NCBI GenBank assembly: GCA_964374095.1
Contig: CAYJXJ010000002.1
Coordinates: 1 to 64,000 of the forward strand
Source: CAYJXJ01 sp964374095
Lineage (GTDB): Bacteria; Elusimicrobiota; Elusimicrobia; UBA1565; UBA9628
DNA length: 64,000 nucleotides
Direction: 5' to 3'
Below are positions 36,062-45,063 of the stretch, one piece after another. The first letter of the stretch is position 1, and each line of letters begins with the position of its first letter. Under the pieces are notes generated by a model that saw nothing but the letters and a program-made list of their open reading frames with translations, had not been told where the DNA came from and ran no database searches. The position numbers were made by a program, and so were the translations under genes.

Positions 36062-38619
36062 GGCCGCGCCTCCAAATCCTGCCAATTGGCACCGGCCCGG
36101 ATGTCGACCTTCACGGGGACATCGAGCCTCACGGCCTTCTCCATGACCCCGCGCACCCATCGGCCGAACTCTTCCGCCTCCGATTCGGCGGACTCGAAAA
36201 GAAGTTCGTCGTGGATCTGGAGCAGCATCCGGGCCTTCCGGGGACCGCCCCCGGCCGCCAGGCCCTCGTGCACGCGCAGCATGGCCACCTTGATGACGTC
36301 GGCCGAGCCTCCCTGGATGGGGGTGTTGGTCGCCGCCCTCTCCGCGAACTGGCGCACCCCGATGTTCTTGGCCCTCAAATCCGGGAGGTAGCGGATCCGT
36401 CCGCTCCAGGTCCGGACCCCGCCCTCACGGCGGGCGGCGGTCAGGTTGTCGGCGATCCACCGGGCCACGCCGGCGTACCGGGAGAAATATTGCTCGATGA
36501 CGCGGGCCGCCTCGGGGCGCGATATGCCGAGCTGCTCGCCCAGGCCGTGAGCCGTCTGCCCATAGACGATCCCGAAATTGATGGCCTTGGCGCGGCGCCT
36601 CAGCTCCTTATCGACGGCGCCGGGCTCGACCCGGAACACCTCGCAGGCCGTGCGCCGGTGGACATCCTCGTCCCGCTCGAAGGAGGCGCGCAAGACCGGG
36701 TCGCCGGAGACGTGGGCCAGCACCCGCAGGTCGATCTGGGAGTAGTCGGCCGAGATCAGAACGCGGCCGGGAGCGGCCCGGAAGGCGCGGCGGATCCTCT
36801 GGCCCGCCGGGGTGCGGATCGGGATGTTTTGGAGATTGGGATCGAGACTCGAAAGCCGGCCGGTGGCCGTCCCGGTCTGGTCGAAATGGGTGTGCACTCT
36901 CCCGGTCGCCGGGTCGACCCGCTCCAGCAGGCCGTCGACATAGGTGGACTTGAGCTTGGCCAACTCCCTGAATTCCAAGACCCGGGAGGGGATGGGGTGC
37001 AGGGCCGCGAGGGACTTGAGCGCCTCCTCGTCCGTCGAGCGCCCCCCCTTGGCGGTCTTGTGGGCAACGGGCAGTCCCAGCGTGTCGTAAAACAGCTCAC
37101 CGAGTTGCTTGGGAGAGTTCAGGTTGATGTCAAAGCCCGCCAAACCGTCGACCTCGGCTTTGAGACGGGAAATGTCCCGCCCGAACTCCTCCGAAAGCCG
37201 GCGGAGGTAGTCCACGTCGAGGAGGACTCCCTCCCGCTCCATCGCGAGCAGCACCACGGCCAGGGGAAGCTCGATTTCCTCGTAAAGCTTCGCCACGCCG
37301 AGCTCACCGAGGCGGGCCTCGAGCCCCGCGCGGCCCAAGGCGAGAGCGGCGCGGCGCAGCAGCTCCTCCCCGGAGTCCTTGAGCGCGGCTCGCCGCTGCG
37401 GGGACGAATCCAAGCAGTACCGGGCCAACATCGCGTCGAACACCGGAACCGGCGCGCCCCCGGAAGCCCCGGTATCCCGGAGAAAGGCCTTGATGTCAAG
37501 GACCGCCTTGAGGGCCGGCCCCGCGATCGCCTTGGCGGCGAGAGCCCGGCCCTTCCGGTCTCCCGGCTCCACCACGGCCACCCGGCCGTCCTCGAGGCCC
37601 ACGGCAAGGAGAACCTCTTCTTCCTTAAAAAGCTCGCCGGCAGGCGCGCGAGTCGCGGCGACGACGAGCGCCTTGGCGCGTCCCAGTTCGGCGGCAATCT
37701 CCTCCCAGGGAAGGACGCGGATCTCGGCCCCCGGAGGCGGCCCGCCTCCGTTGCCCGAACCCGGCACCAGGTCCTTGAGCAGGGAATGAAACTCCATGGA
37801 TTCCAAGACCGGTCCCAACCTGGCGGCTTCGGGAACCGGGACGGCAAAGCCGCGGGGACCGCGCTCGAGCGGAACATCCTCGCGCAGCCGCAGGAGCCCC
37901 ACCGCGGCGCGGGCGTCCTTCTCGCCCTCCTCCAAGACCTGGGCCAGGCGGGGAGTCAGGCGCTTGTCGCGCTTCTTCGCCGCGGCAAGGACCGACTCCA
38001 AGTCGCCGAAGTCGCGCAGGAGCTTGGCCGCCCCGACCGGGCCCACCCCGCGCACGCCCGGGACATTGTCGGAAGAATCGCCGGTCAAGGCCAGGAAATC
38101 CACGACCGACGCCGGCCCCACGCCGAGCTTGGTTTGGACGGCTTCGGGATCGAGCCTGACCCCCTTGGCCGCGTCCAGGACCCAGACGCCGTCTCCCACC
38201 AACTGCAGGGCGTCCTTGTCTCCGGTCACGAGCACGGCGTCATAGCCCTCGCGTTCGCACCGGCGGGCCAGGGTCGCCATCAGGTCGTCGGCCTCGAATC
38301 CCTCGGCCGAGACGCACGCAAAACCCATCCCCTCCGTGAATTTCGGAGCCGCCTTCAACTGGGCCAGGAGATCCGGCTCGAGTTCCTTGCGGGTCGCCTT
38401 GTAGGCCGCGTAGGCCTTGTGCCGGAAAGTCGGTCCCGGCAAATCGAAGCAGACCGCGATCCCGGCCGGCTTCTCCTCACGCACGAGCTTCCAGAGCAGG
38501 CGGGCGAAGCCATAGAGGGCCCCCACCGGTTCGCCCTTGGACGTCGACAGGGGAGGAAGGGCGTGGTAGGCCCGGTGCAGGTACGCGTGCGCGTCAACGA
38601 GGTATAAGCGCGGCCTCAC
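36058..38619 (-). CDS. polA: DNA polymerase I, proofreading site lost
   Basis: The 853-residue enzyme has an intact 5' nuclease domain (1 to about 290: LVDAHAYLHRAYHA, VTGDKDALQL, GDSSDNVPGV), a middle 3'-5' exonuclease-like domain (about 300-440) and the polymerase domain with motif A DYSQIDLRVLAH, motif B RRAKAINFGIVYGQT and motif C QIHDELLFE. The middle domain lacks the DxE metal ligands at its start (VVAATRAP instead), so proofreading is probably absent, as in Taq polymerase. The start codon is GTG; trxA ends 20 bases upstream. Confidence 0.95.
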   Translation of the reverse strand: MRPRLYLVDAHAYLHRAYHALPPLSTSKGEPVGALYGFARLLWKLVREEKPAGIAVCFDLPGPTFRHKAYAAYKATRKELEPDLLAQLKAAPKFTEGMGFACVSAEGFEADDLMATLARRCEREGYDAVLVTGDKDALQLVGDGVWVLDAAKGVRLDPEAVQTKLGVGPASVVDFLALTGDSSDNVPGVRGVGPVGAAKLLRDFGDLESVLAAAKKRDKRLTPRLAQVLEEGEKDARAAVGLLRLREDVPLERGPRGFAVPVPEAARLGPVLESMEFHSLLKDLVPGSGNGGGPPPGAEIRVLPWEEIAAELGRAKALVVAATRAPAGELFKEEEVLLAVGLEDGRVAVVEPGDRKGRALAAKAIAGPALKAVLDIKAFLRDTGASGGAPVPVFDAMLARYCLDSSPQRRAALKDSGEELLRRAALALGRAGLEARLGELGVAKLYEEIELPLAVVLLAMEREGVLLDVDYLRRLSEEFGRDISRLKAEVDGLAGFDINLNSPKQLGELFYDTLGLPVAHKTAKGGRSTDEEALKSLAALHPIPSRVLEFRELAKLKSTYVDGLLERVDPATGRVHTHFDQTGTATGRLSSLDPNLQNIPIRTPAGQRIRRAFRAAPGRVLISADYSQIDLRVLAHVSGDPVLRASFERDEDVHRRTACEVFRVEPGAVDKELRRRAKAINFGIVYGQTAHGLGEQLGISRPEAARVIEQYFSRYAGVARWIADNLTAARREGGVRTWSGRIRYLPDLRAKNIGVRQFAERAATNTPIQGGSADVIKVAMLRVHEGLAAGGGPRKARMLLQIHDELLFESAESEAEEFGRWVRGVMEKAVRLDVPVKVDIRAGANWQDLEARP

Positions 38620-38639
38620 GGAAGATGAAGCGGAACGGC

Positions 38640-38969
38640 TCAGGCGGCGACCAGCGAATCGAGCGTCTTCTTGATGTCGGCTTTAGAGTGCACGCCCACG
38701 AGCTGTTCTACGACCTTTCCGTTCTTGAAGAAAAGCAGGGTCGGGATGGCGGAAATGCGGAAGCGCCCCGCGGCATTGGGATGCTCGTCGGTGTTCATCT
38801 TGGCGACGCGCACGCGCCCGGTGTATTCCTTGGCGAGTTCCTCGATGAGGGGGGCCAGCATGCGGCAGGGGCCGCACCACGGCGCCCAGAAGTCCACCAG
38901 GACGGGGGACGGACTCTGGAGGACATCCTTGTCGAAAGTGTCGTCGGTCAGTTGGATTTCAAGGGACAT
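38640..38969 (-). CDS. trxA: Thioredoxin
   Basis: This 109-residue thioredoxin has the active site [12 protein letters not shown] and the cis-Pro region [12 protein letters not shown]. It reduces protein disulfides in the cytoplasm. The ATG at 38969 has GGAG eight bases upstream and an upstream consensus promoter; longer frames to 39239 would run through that promoter. First gene of the trxA-polA-rhomboid-coaE-rho-M23 run. Confidence 0.96.
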   Translation of the reverse strand: MSLEIQLTDDTFDKDVLQSPSPVLVDFWAPWCGPCRMLAPLIEELAKEYTGRVRVAKMNTDEHPNAAGRFRISAIPTLLFFKNGKVVEQLVGVHSKADIKKTLDSLVAA

Positions 38970-39021
38970 CGGGATTCTCCGGGGAACTCGTCCGCTGCGA
39001 CGCTGCGGCTGTGGTAGGCAT

Positions 39022-39050
39022 ATGATACCAGGAGCGCTGAATCCTGTCAA
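39022..39050 (-). promoter_or_regulatory. Consensus sigma70 promoter of trxA operon
   Basis: On the minus strand TTGACA (39050-39045), a 17-base spacer and TATCAT (39027-39022) form an almost ideal promoter. The start of transcription would be near 39015, giving a leader of about 45 bases with a Shine-Dalgarno site before trxA. Confidence 0.85.
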
Positions 39051-39104
39051 GACGCCGACGGTCACCTGAGAGCAGAGCCGTGGTGTTCCCCGCCGGAAAT
39101 CTGT

Positions 39105-39110
39105 TATAAT
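39105..39110 (+). promoter_or_regulatory. -10 box TATAAT nine bases before rpmE
   Basis: TATAAT ends nine bases before the rpmE ATG; no Shine-Dalgarno sequence is present and the -35 region is weak. A leaderless rpmE mRNA is suggested. It lies back to back with the trxA promoter. Confidence 0.55.
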
Positions 39111-39119
39111 GCCGTTTCC

Positions 39120-39464
39120 ATGAAGGCTGGAATCCACCCCCTCTATCAGACGGCGAAGGTGATCTGCGCCTGCGGCGCCACCTTCGAGACCCGCTCCACC
39201 AAGGACGTGATCAAGCTCGAAATCTGTTCGGGCTGCCACCCGTTCTACACCGGCCAGCAGCGCTTCATCGACACCGCCGGGCGCGTGGAACGCTTCAAGA
39301 CCCGCTTCAAAAGCACCGAGGGCAAGATGGTCGCCCGCGCGCCGGCCAAGGCGCCGCTGCGCAAGGTGCTCTCGGCGCCGCAGCCCAAGCGGAAAGTTCT
39401 GACCACCGCCCCCCGAAAAGAGGAGAAGGCCGAGAAGAGAAAGGCCCCCGCGAAGAAGGCGTAG
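39120..39464 (+). CDS. rpmE: Ribosomal protein L31 with basic C-terminal extension
   Basis: The first 70 residues are bL31 ([46 protein letters not shown]). The zinc-type form keeps its Cys residues (CAC and CSGC). A tail of about 44 residues rich in Lys, Ala and Pro follows, making the protein 114 residues instead of about 70. The tail may contact rRNA; its use is unknown. Confidence 0.95.
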   Translation: MKAGIHPLYQTAKVICACGATFETRSTKDVIKLEICSGCHPFYTGQQRFIDTAGRVERFKTRFKSTEGKMVARAPAKAPLRKVLSAPQPKRKVLTTAPRKEEKAEKRKAPAKKA

Positions 39465-39480
39465 CGGTCCTCCCGCGGCG

Positions 39481-39513
39481 AGCCCCGGCCTCCACAGGCC
39501 GGGGCTTCCATTT
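39481..39513 (+). terminator. Intrinsic terminator between rpmE and prfA
   Basis: A perfect 11-pair stem AGCCCCGGCCT / AGGCCGGGGCT with a 4-base loop is followed by TCCATTTT. It is the clearest intrinsic terminator in the window and separates rpmE from prfA, perhaps with read-through. Confidence 0.8.
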
Positions 39514-39525
39514 TAAGACAATCTG

Positions 39526-40587
39526 ATGAACGAAAAGCTCAAGTCCATCGAAGCCGAGTTCTCGAAGCTCGAGGCGAGGCTCGCGGCCGGAGACATCCCC
39601 GGCGCCGAACGGCCCGTTCTCATGCAGCGCCACGCCCAGCTCGCCGCCTGCGTGCGGCGGGTTCGGGAACTCGCGCGCCTTGAACAGGAGGCCAAAGAGC
39701 TCAAGGCTCTCGCATCGGGGTCCGACCGCGAGTTGGCCGTCCTTGCCGCCGCGGAGCTTCCCGAGGCGCTCCCGCGCCTCAAGGCGCTTGAACGCGAGCT
39801 CCTTATCGACATCCTGCCCAAGGACCCCGACGAGGAAAAGGGAGCCTTCGTCGAGGTCCGAGCGGGGGCGGGGGGAGACGAGGCGGCGCTCTTTGCCGGG
39901 GAGATGGTACGCCTCTACACCCGTTTCGCCGAGATTCGCCGTTGGCGCGTCGCGGTCATCGATATCAGTCTGACGGGGCTAAGGGGGGTCAAGCAGGCGG
40001 TGCTTTACGTCGAGGGGCGGGGGGCGTTCTCATGGCTGCGCCATGAGGGGGGAGTGCACCGCGTCCAGCGGGTGCCCGAAACCGAAGGGTCGGGTCGCAT
40101 CCATACCTCGACCTGCACGGTCGCGGTGCTTGCGGAGGCGGAGGAGGTGGAGGTCGCGGTGGACCCCAAGGACCTCAAGATCGACACCTATCGGGCGGGT
40201 GGGGCGGGGGGCCAGAACGTCAATAAGGTCGAAACCGCGGTGCGCATCACCCACCTGCCCAGCGGCGTGGTGGTCCAATGCCAGGAGGAACGCTCCCAGC
40301 ATAAGAACCGCATGAAGGCGATGAAGGTCCTTTGCGCCAAGCTGCTTGAATTCCAGCGCCAGAGCGCCCAGTCGGCCGAATCATCGGCTCGCCGCCGCCA
40401 AGTGGGGACCGGGGACCGCTCGGAAAAGATCCGCACCTACAATTTCCCGCAGAACCGCCTGACCGACCACCGTCTGGAAAAGTCGTGGCACAATCTGCCG
40501 TTTATCATGGAGGGCAACATCGAGCCCGTGCTCGCGGCCCTGCGCGAGGCGGCATTGGCCCAGGCCCTCGGCCAGGCCGGGGCTTAA
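39526..40587 (+). CDS. prfA: Peptide chain release factor 1
   Basis: The 353-residue RF1 has the stop-codon recognition tripeptide PET in [18 protein letters not shown] (PxT type, reading UAA/UAG) and the catalytic GGQ in [17 protein letters not shown]. The length is normal. It is followed by its own methylase gene prmC, the usual pairing. Confidence 0.97.
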   Translation: MNEKLKSIEAEFSKLEARLAAGDIPGAERPVLMQRHAQLAACVRRVRELARLEQEAKELKALASGSDRELAVLAAAELPEALPRLKALERELLIDILPKDPDEEKGAFVEVRAGAGGDEAALFAGEMVRLYTRFAEIRRWRVAVIDISLTGLRGVKQAVLYVEGRGAFSWLRHEGGVHRVQRVPETEGSGRIHTSTCTVAVLAEAEEVEVAVDPKDLKIDTYRAGGAGGQNVNKVETAVRITHLPSGVVVQCQEERSQHKNRMKAMKVLCAKLLEFQRQSAQSAESSARRRQVGTGDRSEKIRTYNFPQNRLTDHRLEKSWHNLPFIMEGNIEPVLAALREAALAQALGQAGA

Positions 40588-40589
40588 CC

Positions 40590-41459
40590 ATGACCGTGGG
40601 CGAGTGGCTCGCCAAGGGGGAAGGCTACCTGGCCTCCCGCGCCGTGCCCGAGCCGGCGCCCAACGCGCAGTTTCTCATGGCCGAGGCTCTCGGCCTGGGC
40701 CGTGGGGAAGCCCTGCGGCGCGGCCGGGAGGTTCTTCAAGACAAGCCCGCGCGTCACTATTGGAACCTCGTGCTCGAGCGGGGCCGCCGGGTGCCCCTGG
40801 CCTACGTGGTGGGCTGGCAGTCTTTCATGGGTCTGCGCCTGGAGGTGCGCGAGGATGTCCTCATCCCGCGTCCGGAGACCGAGGAGTTGGTCGCCGAGGC
40901 GGCGCGGCTCCTCGACGCGGTGCCGCGGCGGCCGCGCCATGTCCTCGAGATCGGAACGGGCACGGGGTGCATCGCGATCGCGCTGGCTTCGCGCTTCGCC
41001 GATGTTTCGGTGGTGGCGACCGAACTCAGCCCCCGGGCCCTGGCCCTGGCCCTGCGCAACGCCGAGACCCACGGCGTGAGCCGCCGCATCCGCCTCGTGC
41101 GCGAGGATCTCTTCAAGCCCGGGGCCGGCCCCAAGGGCTGGGCGGAGCTCGTGATATCCAACCCCCCCTACGTCTCCACCGGCGACCTCGCCGGCTTGGA
41201 GCCCGAGGTGCTGGCCGAGCCCCGCCTGGCGCTCGACGGCGGGCAGGATGGCCTGGACGCCTTGCGGGCCATCATCGCCACCGCCCCGGGGCACCTCAAG
41301 CCGGGCGGGCTTCTTGTCCTGGAGATCGGCTCGGGGCAGGGACCCGCGGTGCGCGGTCTGCTGGAGCGCGCCGGCTTGGGCGACATCGCCGTCCGCAAAG
41401 ATTTCGCGGGGCATGACCGGGTGGCCTTGGGGCGGCGCAAGACTGCGGGCATGGGGTGA
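40590..41459 (+). CDS. prmC: Release factor glutamine methyltransferase
   Basis: The 289-residue SAM-dependent enzyme methylates the Gln of the GGQ motif in release factors. It shows the N-terminal helical domain, the SAM-binding LEIGTGTGCIAIALA and the substrate motif ISNPPYVS. It begins two bases after the prfA stop codon. The upstream in-frame start is rejected because it lies inside prfA. Confidence 0.96.
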   Translation: MTVGEWLAKGEGYLASRAVPEPAPNAQFLMAEALGLGRGEALRRGREVLQDKPARHYWNLVLERGRRVPLAYVVGWQSFMGLRLEVREDVLIPRPETEELVAEAARLLDAVPRRPRHVLEIGTGTGCIAIALASRFADVSVVATELSPRALALALRNAETHGVSRRIRLVREDLFKPGAGPKGWAELVISNPPYVSTGDLAGLEPEVLAEPRLALDGGQDGLDALRAIIATAPGHLKPGGLLVLEIGSGQGPAVRGLLERAGLGDIAVRKDFAGHDRVALGRRKTAGMG

Positions 41460-41559
41460 CCGCTCGTCGCCCGCCGCGTGTGTCCATGCGGATGTGCCGG
41501 GCCCAACTCTCCGGGCGAAGCGGCCTGGCGCCTGGCGCCGGAAAATCGTTAAATAGTCC

Positions 41560-42813
41560 GTGGACTGCTTCGTTATTCGCGGCGGCCGGCCGTTGCGCGG
41601 CCGGGTACGGGTCAGCGGGTCGAAGAACGCCGCCCTTCCCATTCTGGTCGCGTCCCTGCTGACCGACGAGCCGTGCACGGCGCGGGATGTCCCCCGCCTG
41701 CGCGACATCCGCACCACCGTGCGCCTCCTGGAAAACCTGGGCAAGCGCGTGGAACAGCGGGGGCACGAAGTGCGAGTCTTGCCGGGGCGTCCCCTCAAGA
41801 CCCGGGCCCCCTACGACATCGTCAAGCAGATGCGCGCCTCGGTCTTGGTGGCCGGGCCGCTGTTGGCGCGTTTCGGCCGGGTGCGCGTGCCCCTGCCGGG
41901 AGGCTGCGCGATCGGGCTGCGGCCCATCGACATCCATATGAAGGCTTTCGAGGAGATGGGGGCACGGCTCTCCACGGTCGAGGGAGACGTGGTCCTCGAT
42001 ACCGCGGCCCTGGCGCCCGGGACGCTGCGGTTCCGGTTTCCGAGCGTGGGGGCGACCGAGAACGTGATGCTGGCCGCGGCGGGCCTCGACGGGCTCACCC
42101 GCATCCATGGGGCCGCGCGCGAACCCGAGATCTCGGACTTGGCCGCGGCCCTGGAGCGCATGGGGGCGCGGGTCGCGGGGGCGGGGACTTCGACGCTAAG
42201 CGTGCGGGGCTCCGCGCGGCTGGGCGGCTACGACCACCGCGTCATCCCGGATCGCATCGAGACCGGGACGTTTCTCATCGCCTGCGCCGCGGCCGGCGGC
42301 AAGATCGTGCTGGACGGCGCTTGGGGCGGGCACCTGGGGGCGGTGTTGGAGGCGCTGGAGAAGGCCGGGGCGCGGGTCAAGTCGACCGCTCGCGGGATTG
42401 CGATCGGAATGGAGGGGCGTCCGCGGCCGGTGAGCGCGCGTACCCTGCCTTACCCGGGCTTTCCCACGGACCTGCAGGCGCCGTGGATGGCCCTCATGTG
42501 CCTGGCCCGCGGCCGCAGCGTGATCCGGGAGACCGTGTTCGAGAACCGCTTCATCCACGCCGCCGAGCTCTCCCGCATGGGGGCGAGTCTCGCGGTCCGG
42601 GGGGGCACGGCGACGGTCACGGGGGTGGAGACCTTGAACGGCGCTCCGATCATGGCCTCGGACATCCGGGCGGGCGCCGCGTTGTTGGTGGCGGGCGTGG
42701 CGGCGCGGGGGCGCACCGTGCTTCAGAGGGTGTATCACATCGACCGCGGCTACGAGCGGGTGGAAGCCAAGCTCAGGCGGTTGGGGGTGTCGATCTCGAG
42801 GATCAACCGGTGA
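41560..42813 (+). CDS. murA: UDP-N-acetylglucosamine 1-carboxyvinyltransferase
   Basis: The 417-residue enzyme transfers enolpyruvate to UDP-GlcNAc, the first committed step of murein synthesis. It carries RVSGSKNAALPILVASLL at the N-terminus and the catalytic, fosfomycin-reactive Cys in PGGCAIGLRPIDIH. It uses a GTG start; TTAAAT five bases upstream could be a -10 box, since no Shine-Dalgarno site is seen and 100 bases separate it from prmC. Confidence 0.95.
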   Translation: MDCFVIRGGRPLRGRVRVSGSKNAALPILVASLLTDEPCTARDVPRLRDIRTTVRLLENLGKRVEQRGHEVRVLPGRPLKTRAPYDIVKQMRASVLVAGPLLARFGRVRVPLPGGCAIGLRPIDIHMKAFEEMGARLSTVEGDVVLDTAALAPGTLRFRFPSVGATENVMLAAAGLDGLTRIHGAAREPEISDLAAALERMGARVAGAGTSTLSVRGSARLGGYDHRVIPDRIETGTFLIACAAAGGKIVLDGAWGGHLGAVLEALEKAGARVKSTARGIAIGMEGRPRPVSARTLPYPGFPTDLQAPWMALMCLARGRSVIRETVFENRFIHAAELSRMGASLAVRGGTATVTGVETLNGAPIMASDIRAGAALLVAGVAARGRTVLQRVYHIDRGYERVEAKLRRLGVSISRINR

Positions 42814-44117
42814 CCTACGAGCACGCGCTCAAGGCTCTGGAAGAGAGGCAGGAGACGAAGATCTGCCTGGGACTCGAGCGGGTGCGCGCGCATCTGCGCC
42901 GGCTCGGCGACCCGCAGACGGGGTTGCGGGTCATCCACGTGGCCGGGAGCAACGGCAAGGGCTCGACCTGCGCGATTCTAGAGTCCGTTCTGCGGGCGGC
43001 GGGGTACCGGACGGGTCTCTACACGTCGCCCCATCTCCAAGAGGTCCGCGAGAGGATCCGGGTGGCGGGCGAGAGGATCGGCGGGGAAACTTTTTCCACG
43101 CTGCTGGCTAGGGCGATAGAGGTTGATCCCAAGGGTGAACTGACCTACTTCGAACTCCTTACTTCGATCGCCTTCCAACATTTCGCGAGGACGGGGGTGG
43201 AGGTCGCCGTGCTGGAGACCGGGCTCGGAGGGCGGCTCGACGCTACCAACGTCGTGGAACATCCCCTCGCCTGCGCGATCACCTCGATCGGATTCGATCA
43301 CGAGGCCACCCTCGGGAAAACCCTGGCCGCCATCGCCGCCGAGAAGGCCGGAATCATCAAGCCGGGACGGCCGGTGGTCCTGGGCCCCGTGCCTGAAGAG
43401 GCGAGGGCCGCCATACTTTCGCGCGCCCGGGCGATCGGGGCGGTCGTTGCCGAGGCCGGGGATGAATTTGCGACCGTGTCCGTGGACTGGTCCCGCGGTT
43501 CTCAAGTGTTGGCCGGTTCCGGTGGGCGGCGGTTTCGCTTAGGACTCATTGGGGCGCGGCAGGCGGCCAACGCATCCGTCGCCTGGCGCGCGCTCGGAGC
43601 GGCCGGGTTGGAGATTTCCGCCAAGGCCTGGCGCGAGGGGTTGGGCGGGGTGCGTTGGCCGGGCCGCTTCCAGGTCCTCCGCCGCGGCCCGCGTACTCTG
43701 ATCGTCGATGGGGCGCACAACCCGGAGGCCGCCGCTCACCTTGCCGAGACCCTGGCCGACTCCCCCTGGGCGCGCGGGACGCGGGTGTTCCTGGGAGTGC
43801 TGCGGGATAAGGATGCGTCCGGCATCGTTTCGGCGCTCTCCCCGGTCCTCGATGAGGTCGTCTGCTGCCGCCCGTCCTCGCCGCGCGCGCTGGCGCCCGA
43901 CGCCCTGGCCCGGATCGTTCGCCGCGTCGCGCCCGGGACCCGCGTGCGGACGGCCGAAGGACTCACCGCTGCCCTTGGCGGCTGGTGCGACTCGGACGGT
44001 CCGGCGGCGGGCCTGGTCTGCGGCTCCCTGTACTTGGCGGGAGAAGCGCTCGCGTTCCGGGGGACAAGCTCCCGACTCTCCGGACGCAGGCGCCTGGCGG
44101 CCCATGGACTCCGTTAG
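42810..44117 (+). CDS. folC: Folylpolyglutamate / dihydrofolate synthase
   Basis: The 435-residue Mur-ligase-fold enzyme joins glutamate to (dihydro)folates. It shows VAGSNGKGSTCAILESVL (ATP site), YTSPHLQEVRERI, LETGLGGRLDATNVV and GAHNPEAA. The GTG start overlaps the murA stop codon (GTGA). The longer upstream frame in murA is a shadow. Confidence 0.94.
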   Translation: MTYEHALKALEERQETKICLGLERVRAHLRRLGDPQTGLRVIHVAGSNGKGSTCAILESVLRAAGYRTGLYTSPHLQEVRERIRVAGERIGGETFSTLLARAIEVDPKGELTYFELLTSIAFQHFARTGVEVAVLETGLGGRLDATNVVEHPLACAITSIGFDHEATLGKTLAAIAAEKAGIIKPGRPVVLGPVPEEARAAILSRARAIGAVVAEAGDEFATVSVDWSRGSQVLAGSGGRRFRLGLIGARQAANASVAWRALGAAGLEISAKAWREGLGGVRWPGRFQVLRRGPRTLIVDGAHNPEAAAHLAETLADSPWARGTRVFLGVLRDKDASGIVSALSPVLDEVVCCRPSSPRALAPDALARIVRRVAPGTRVRTAEGLTAALGGWCDSDGPAAGLVCGSLYLAGEALAFRGTSSRLSGRRRLAAHGLR

Positions 44118-45063
44118 CGTCGGGGTGGACGTGGGGGGGACCTTGACCAAGGTCGTCGCGCTCACGGGCGGGGGTTCGATCCTGCGCGAGTTCGAATTGC
44201 CCACCCAGGGGGGCGAGGGGCCCCAGCGGTTCATCGAACGTCTGGGGTCGGTCCTGCGCCTCCTGGCCTCGGAGCTCGGGAGGTCGCCGGCCGCGCTCGG
44301 CCTGGCCCTGGCCGGGGAGGTGGACTCCAGGAGGGGCATCCTGCGCTACGCTCCCAACCTGCCCAAGTGGAACGGCTTCGATTTCCGCCGGGCGCTGCGC
44401 GGGCGCGTGGGCGGACGCGTCGTCGTGGAGAACGACGCCAATATGGCCGTGTGGGGGGCCTACGTCCGCGAGCTCAAGCGCAAGCCCAAGCACGTGGTGG
44501 GAATCACCCTCGGTACCGGGGTCGGCGGGGGACTCGTCATCGACGGCCGTCTCCACCGCGGCGCCACGGGTTCGGCCGGGGAGTTCGGGCACATGCGGGT
44601 CAATCCGCGCGGGCGACGGTGCCGGTGCGGCAGCCGGGGCTGTTTGGAGGCCTACTTGGGGGCATGGGCGCTGCTGGCCGACGCCAAGCGCGCGCTGCGC
44701 CGGCGGCCGAGCCGGGCGCTGAGGACCCTCTGTCCGGACCTGCGCCGGCTAGAAACCCGGCACCTGGCGCTCGCGGCGCAGGGCGGGGACCGGGTCTGCC
44801 GCCAGATATGGGAGGAAGCCGGTGAGAACTTCGCCCTGGGCCTCGCCGGCCTGGTGATGATCCTCAACCCCGAGGTCGTCCTTCTTCTCGGCGGGGTTTC
44901 GAAGGCGGGGAAGCTTCTCCTCTCTCCCTTGCGCCGCCGGCTGGCCGCGGAGCCCTTCCGGGCGCCTTTTCGAGGGCTCAGCGTCCGGGCTTCGCGCAAT
45001 CCCAACTGGGGCTGCGTCGGCGCCGCGCTCTTCGCGTTGGAGCCGGACCCCGGGGCCCGATGA
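44104..45063 (+). CDS. ROK family sugar kinase
   Basis: The 319-residue protein has the ROK ATP-binding start VGVDVGGTLTKVVAL, GITLGTGVGGGLVIDG and the zinc-binding signature HMRVN...CRCGSRGCLEAYLG. ROK members phosphorylate glucose, N-acetylglucosamine or N-acetylmannosamine, or act as repressors; no DNA-binding domain is present, so a kinase is likely. It overlaps folC by 14 bases and its stop overlaps the lptD start. Its place between murA/folC and lptD suggests amino-sugar recycling, which is inference. Confidence 0.9.
   Translation: MDSVSVGVDVGGTLTKVVALTGGGSILREFELPTQGGEGPQRFIERLGSVLRLLASELGRSPAALGLALAGEVDSRRGILRYAPNLPKWNGFDFRRALRGRVGGRVVVENDANMAVWGAYVRELKRKPKHVVGITLGTGVGGGLVIDGRLHRGATGSAGEFGHMRVNPRGRRCRCGSRGCLEAYLGAWALLADAKRALRRRPSRALRTLCPDLRRLETRHLALAAQGGDRVCRQIWEEAGENFALGLAGLVMILNPEVVLLLGGVSKAGKLLLSPLRRRLAAEPFRAPFRGLSVRASRNPNWGCVGAALFALEPDPGAR

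Noticed and set aside
41673..44117. An 814-codon frame as a MurA-FolC fusion
   Set aside because: The N-terminal 379 codons are murA read in a wrong frame; murA and folC are separate genes with a GTGA overlap.
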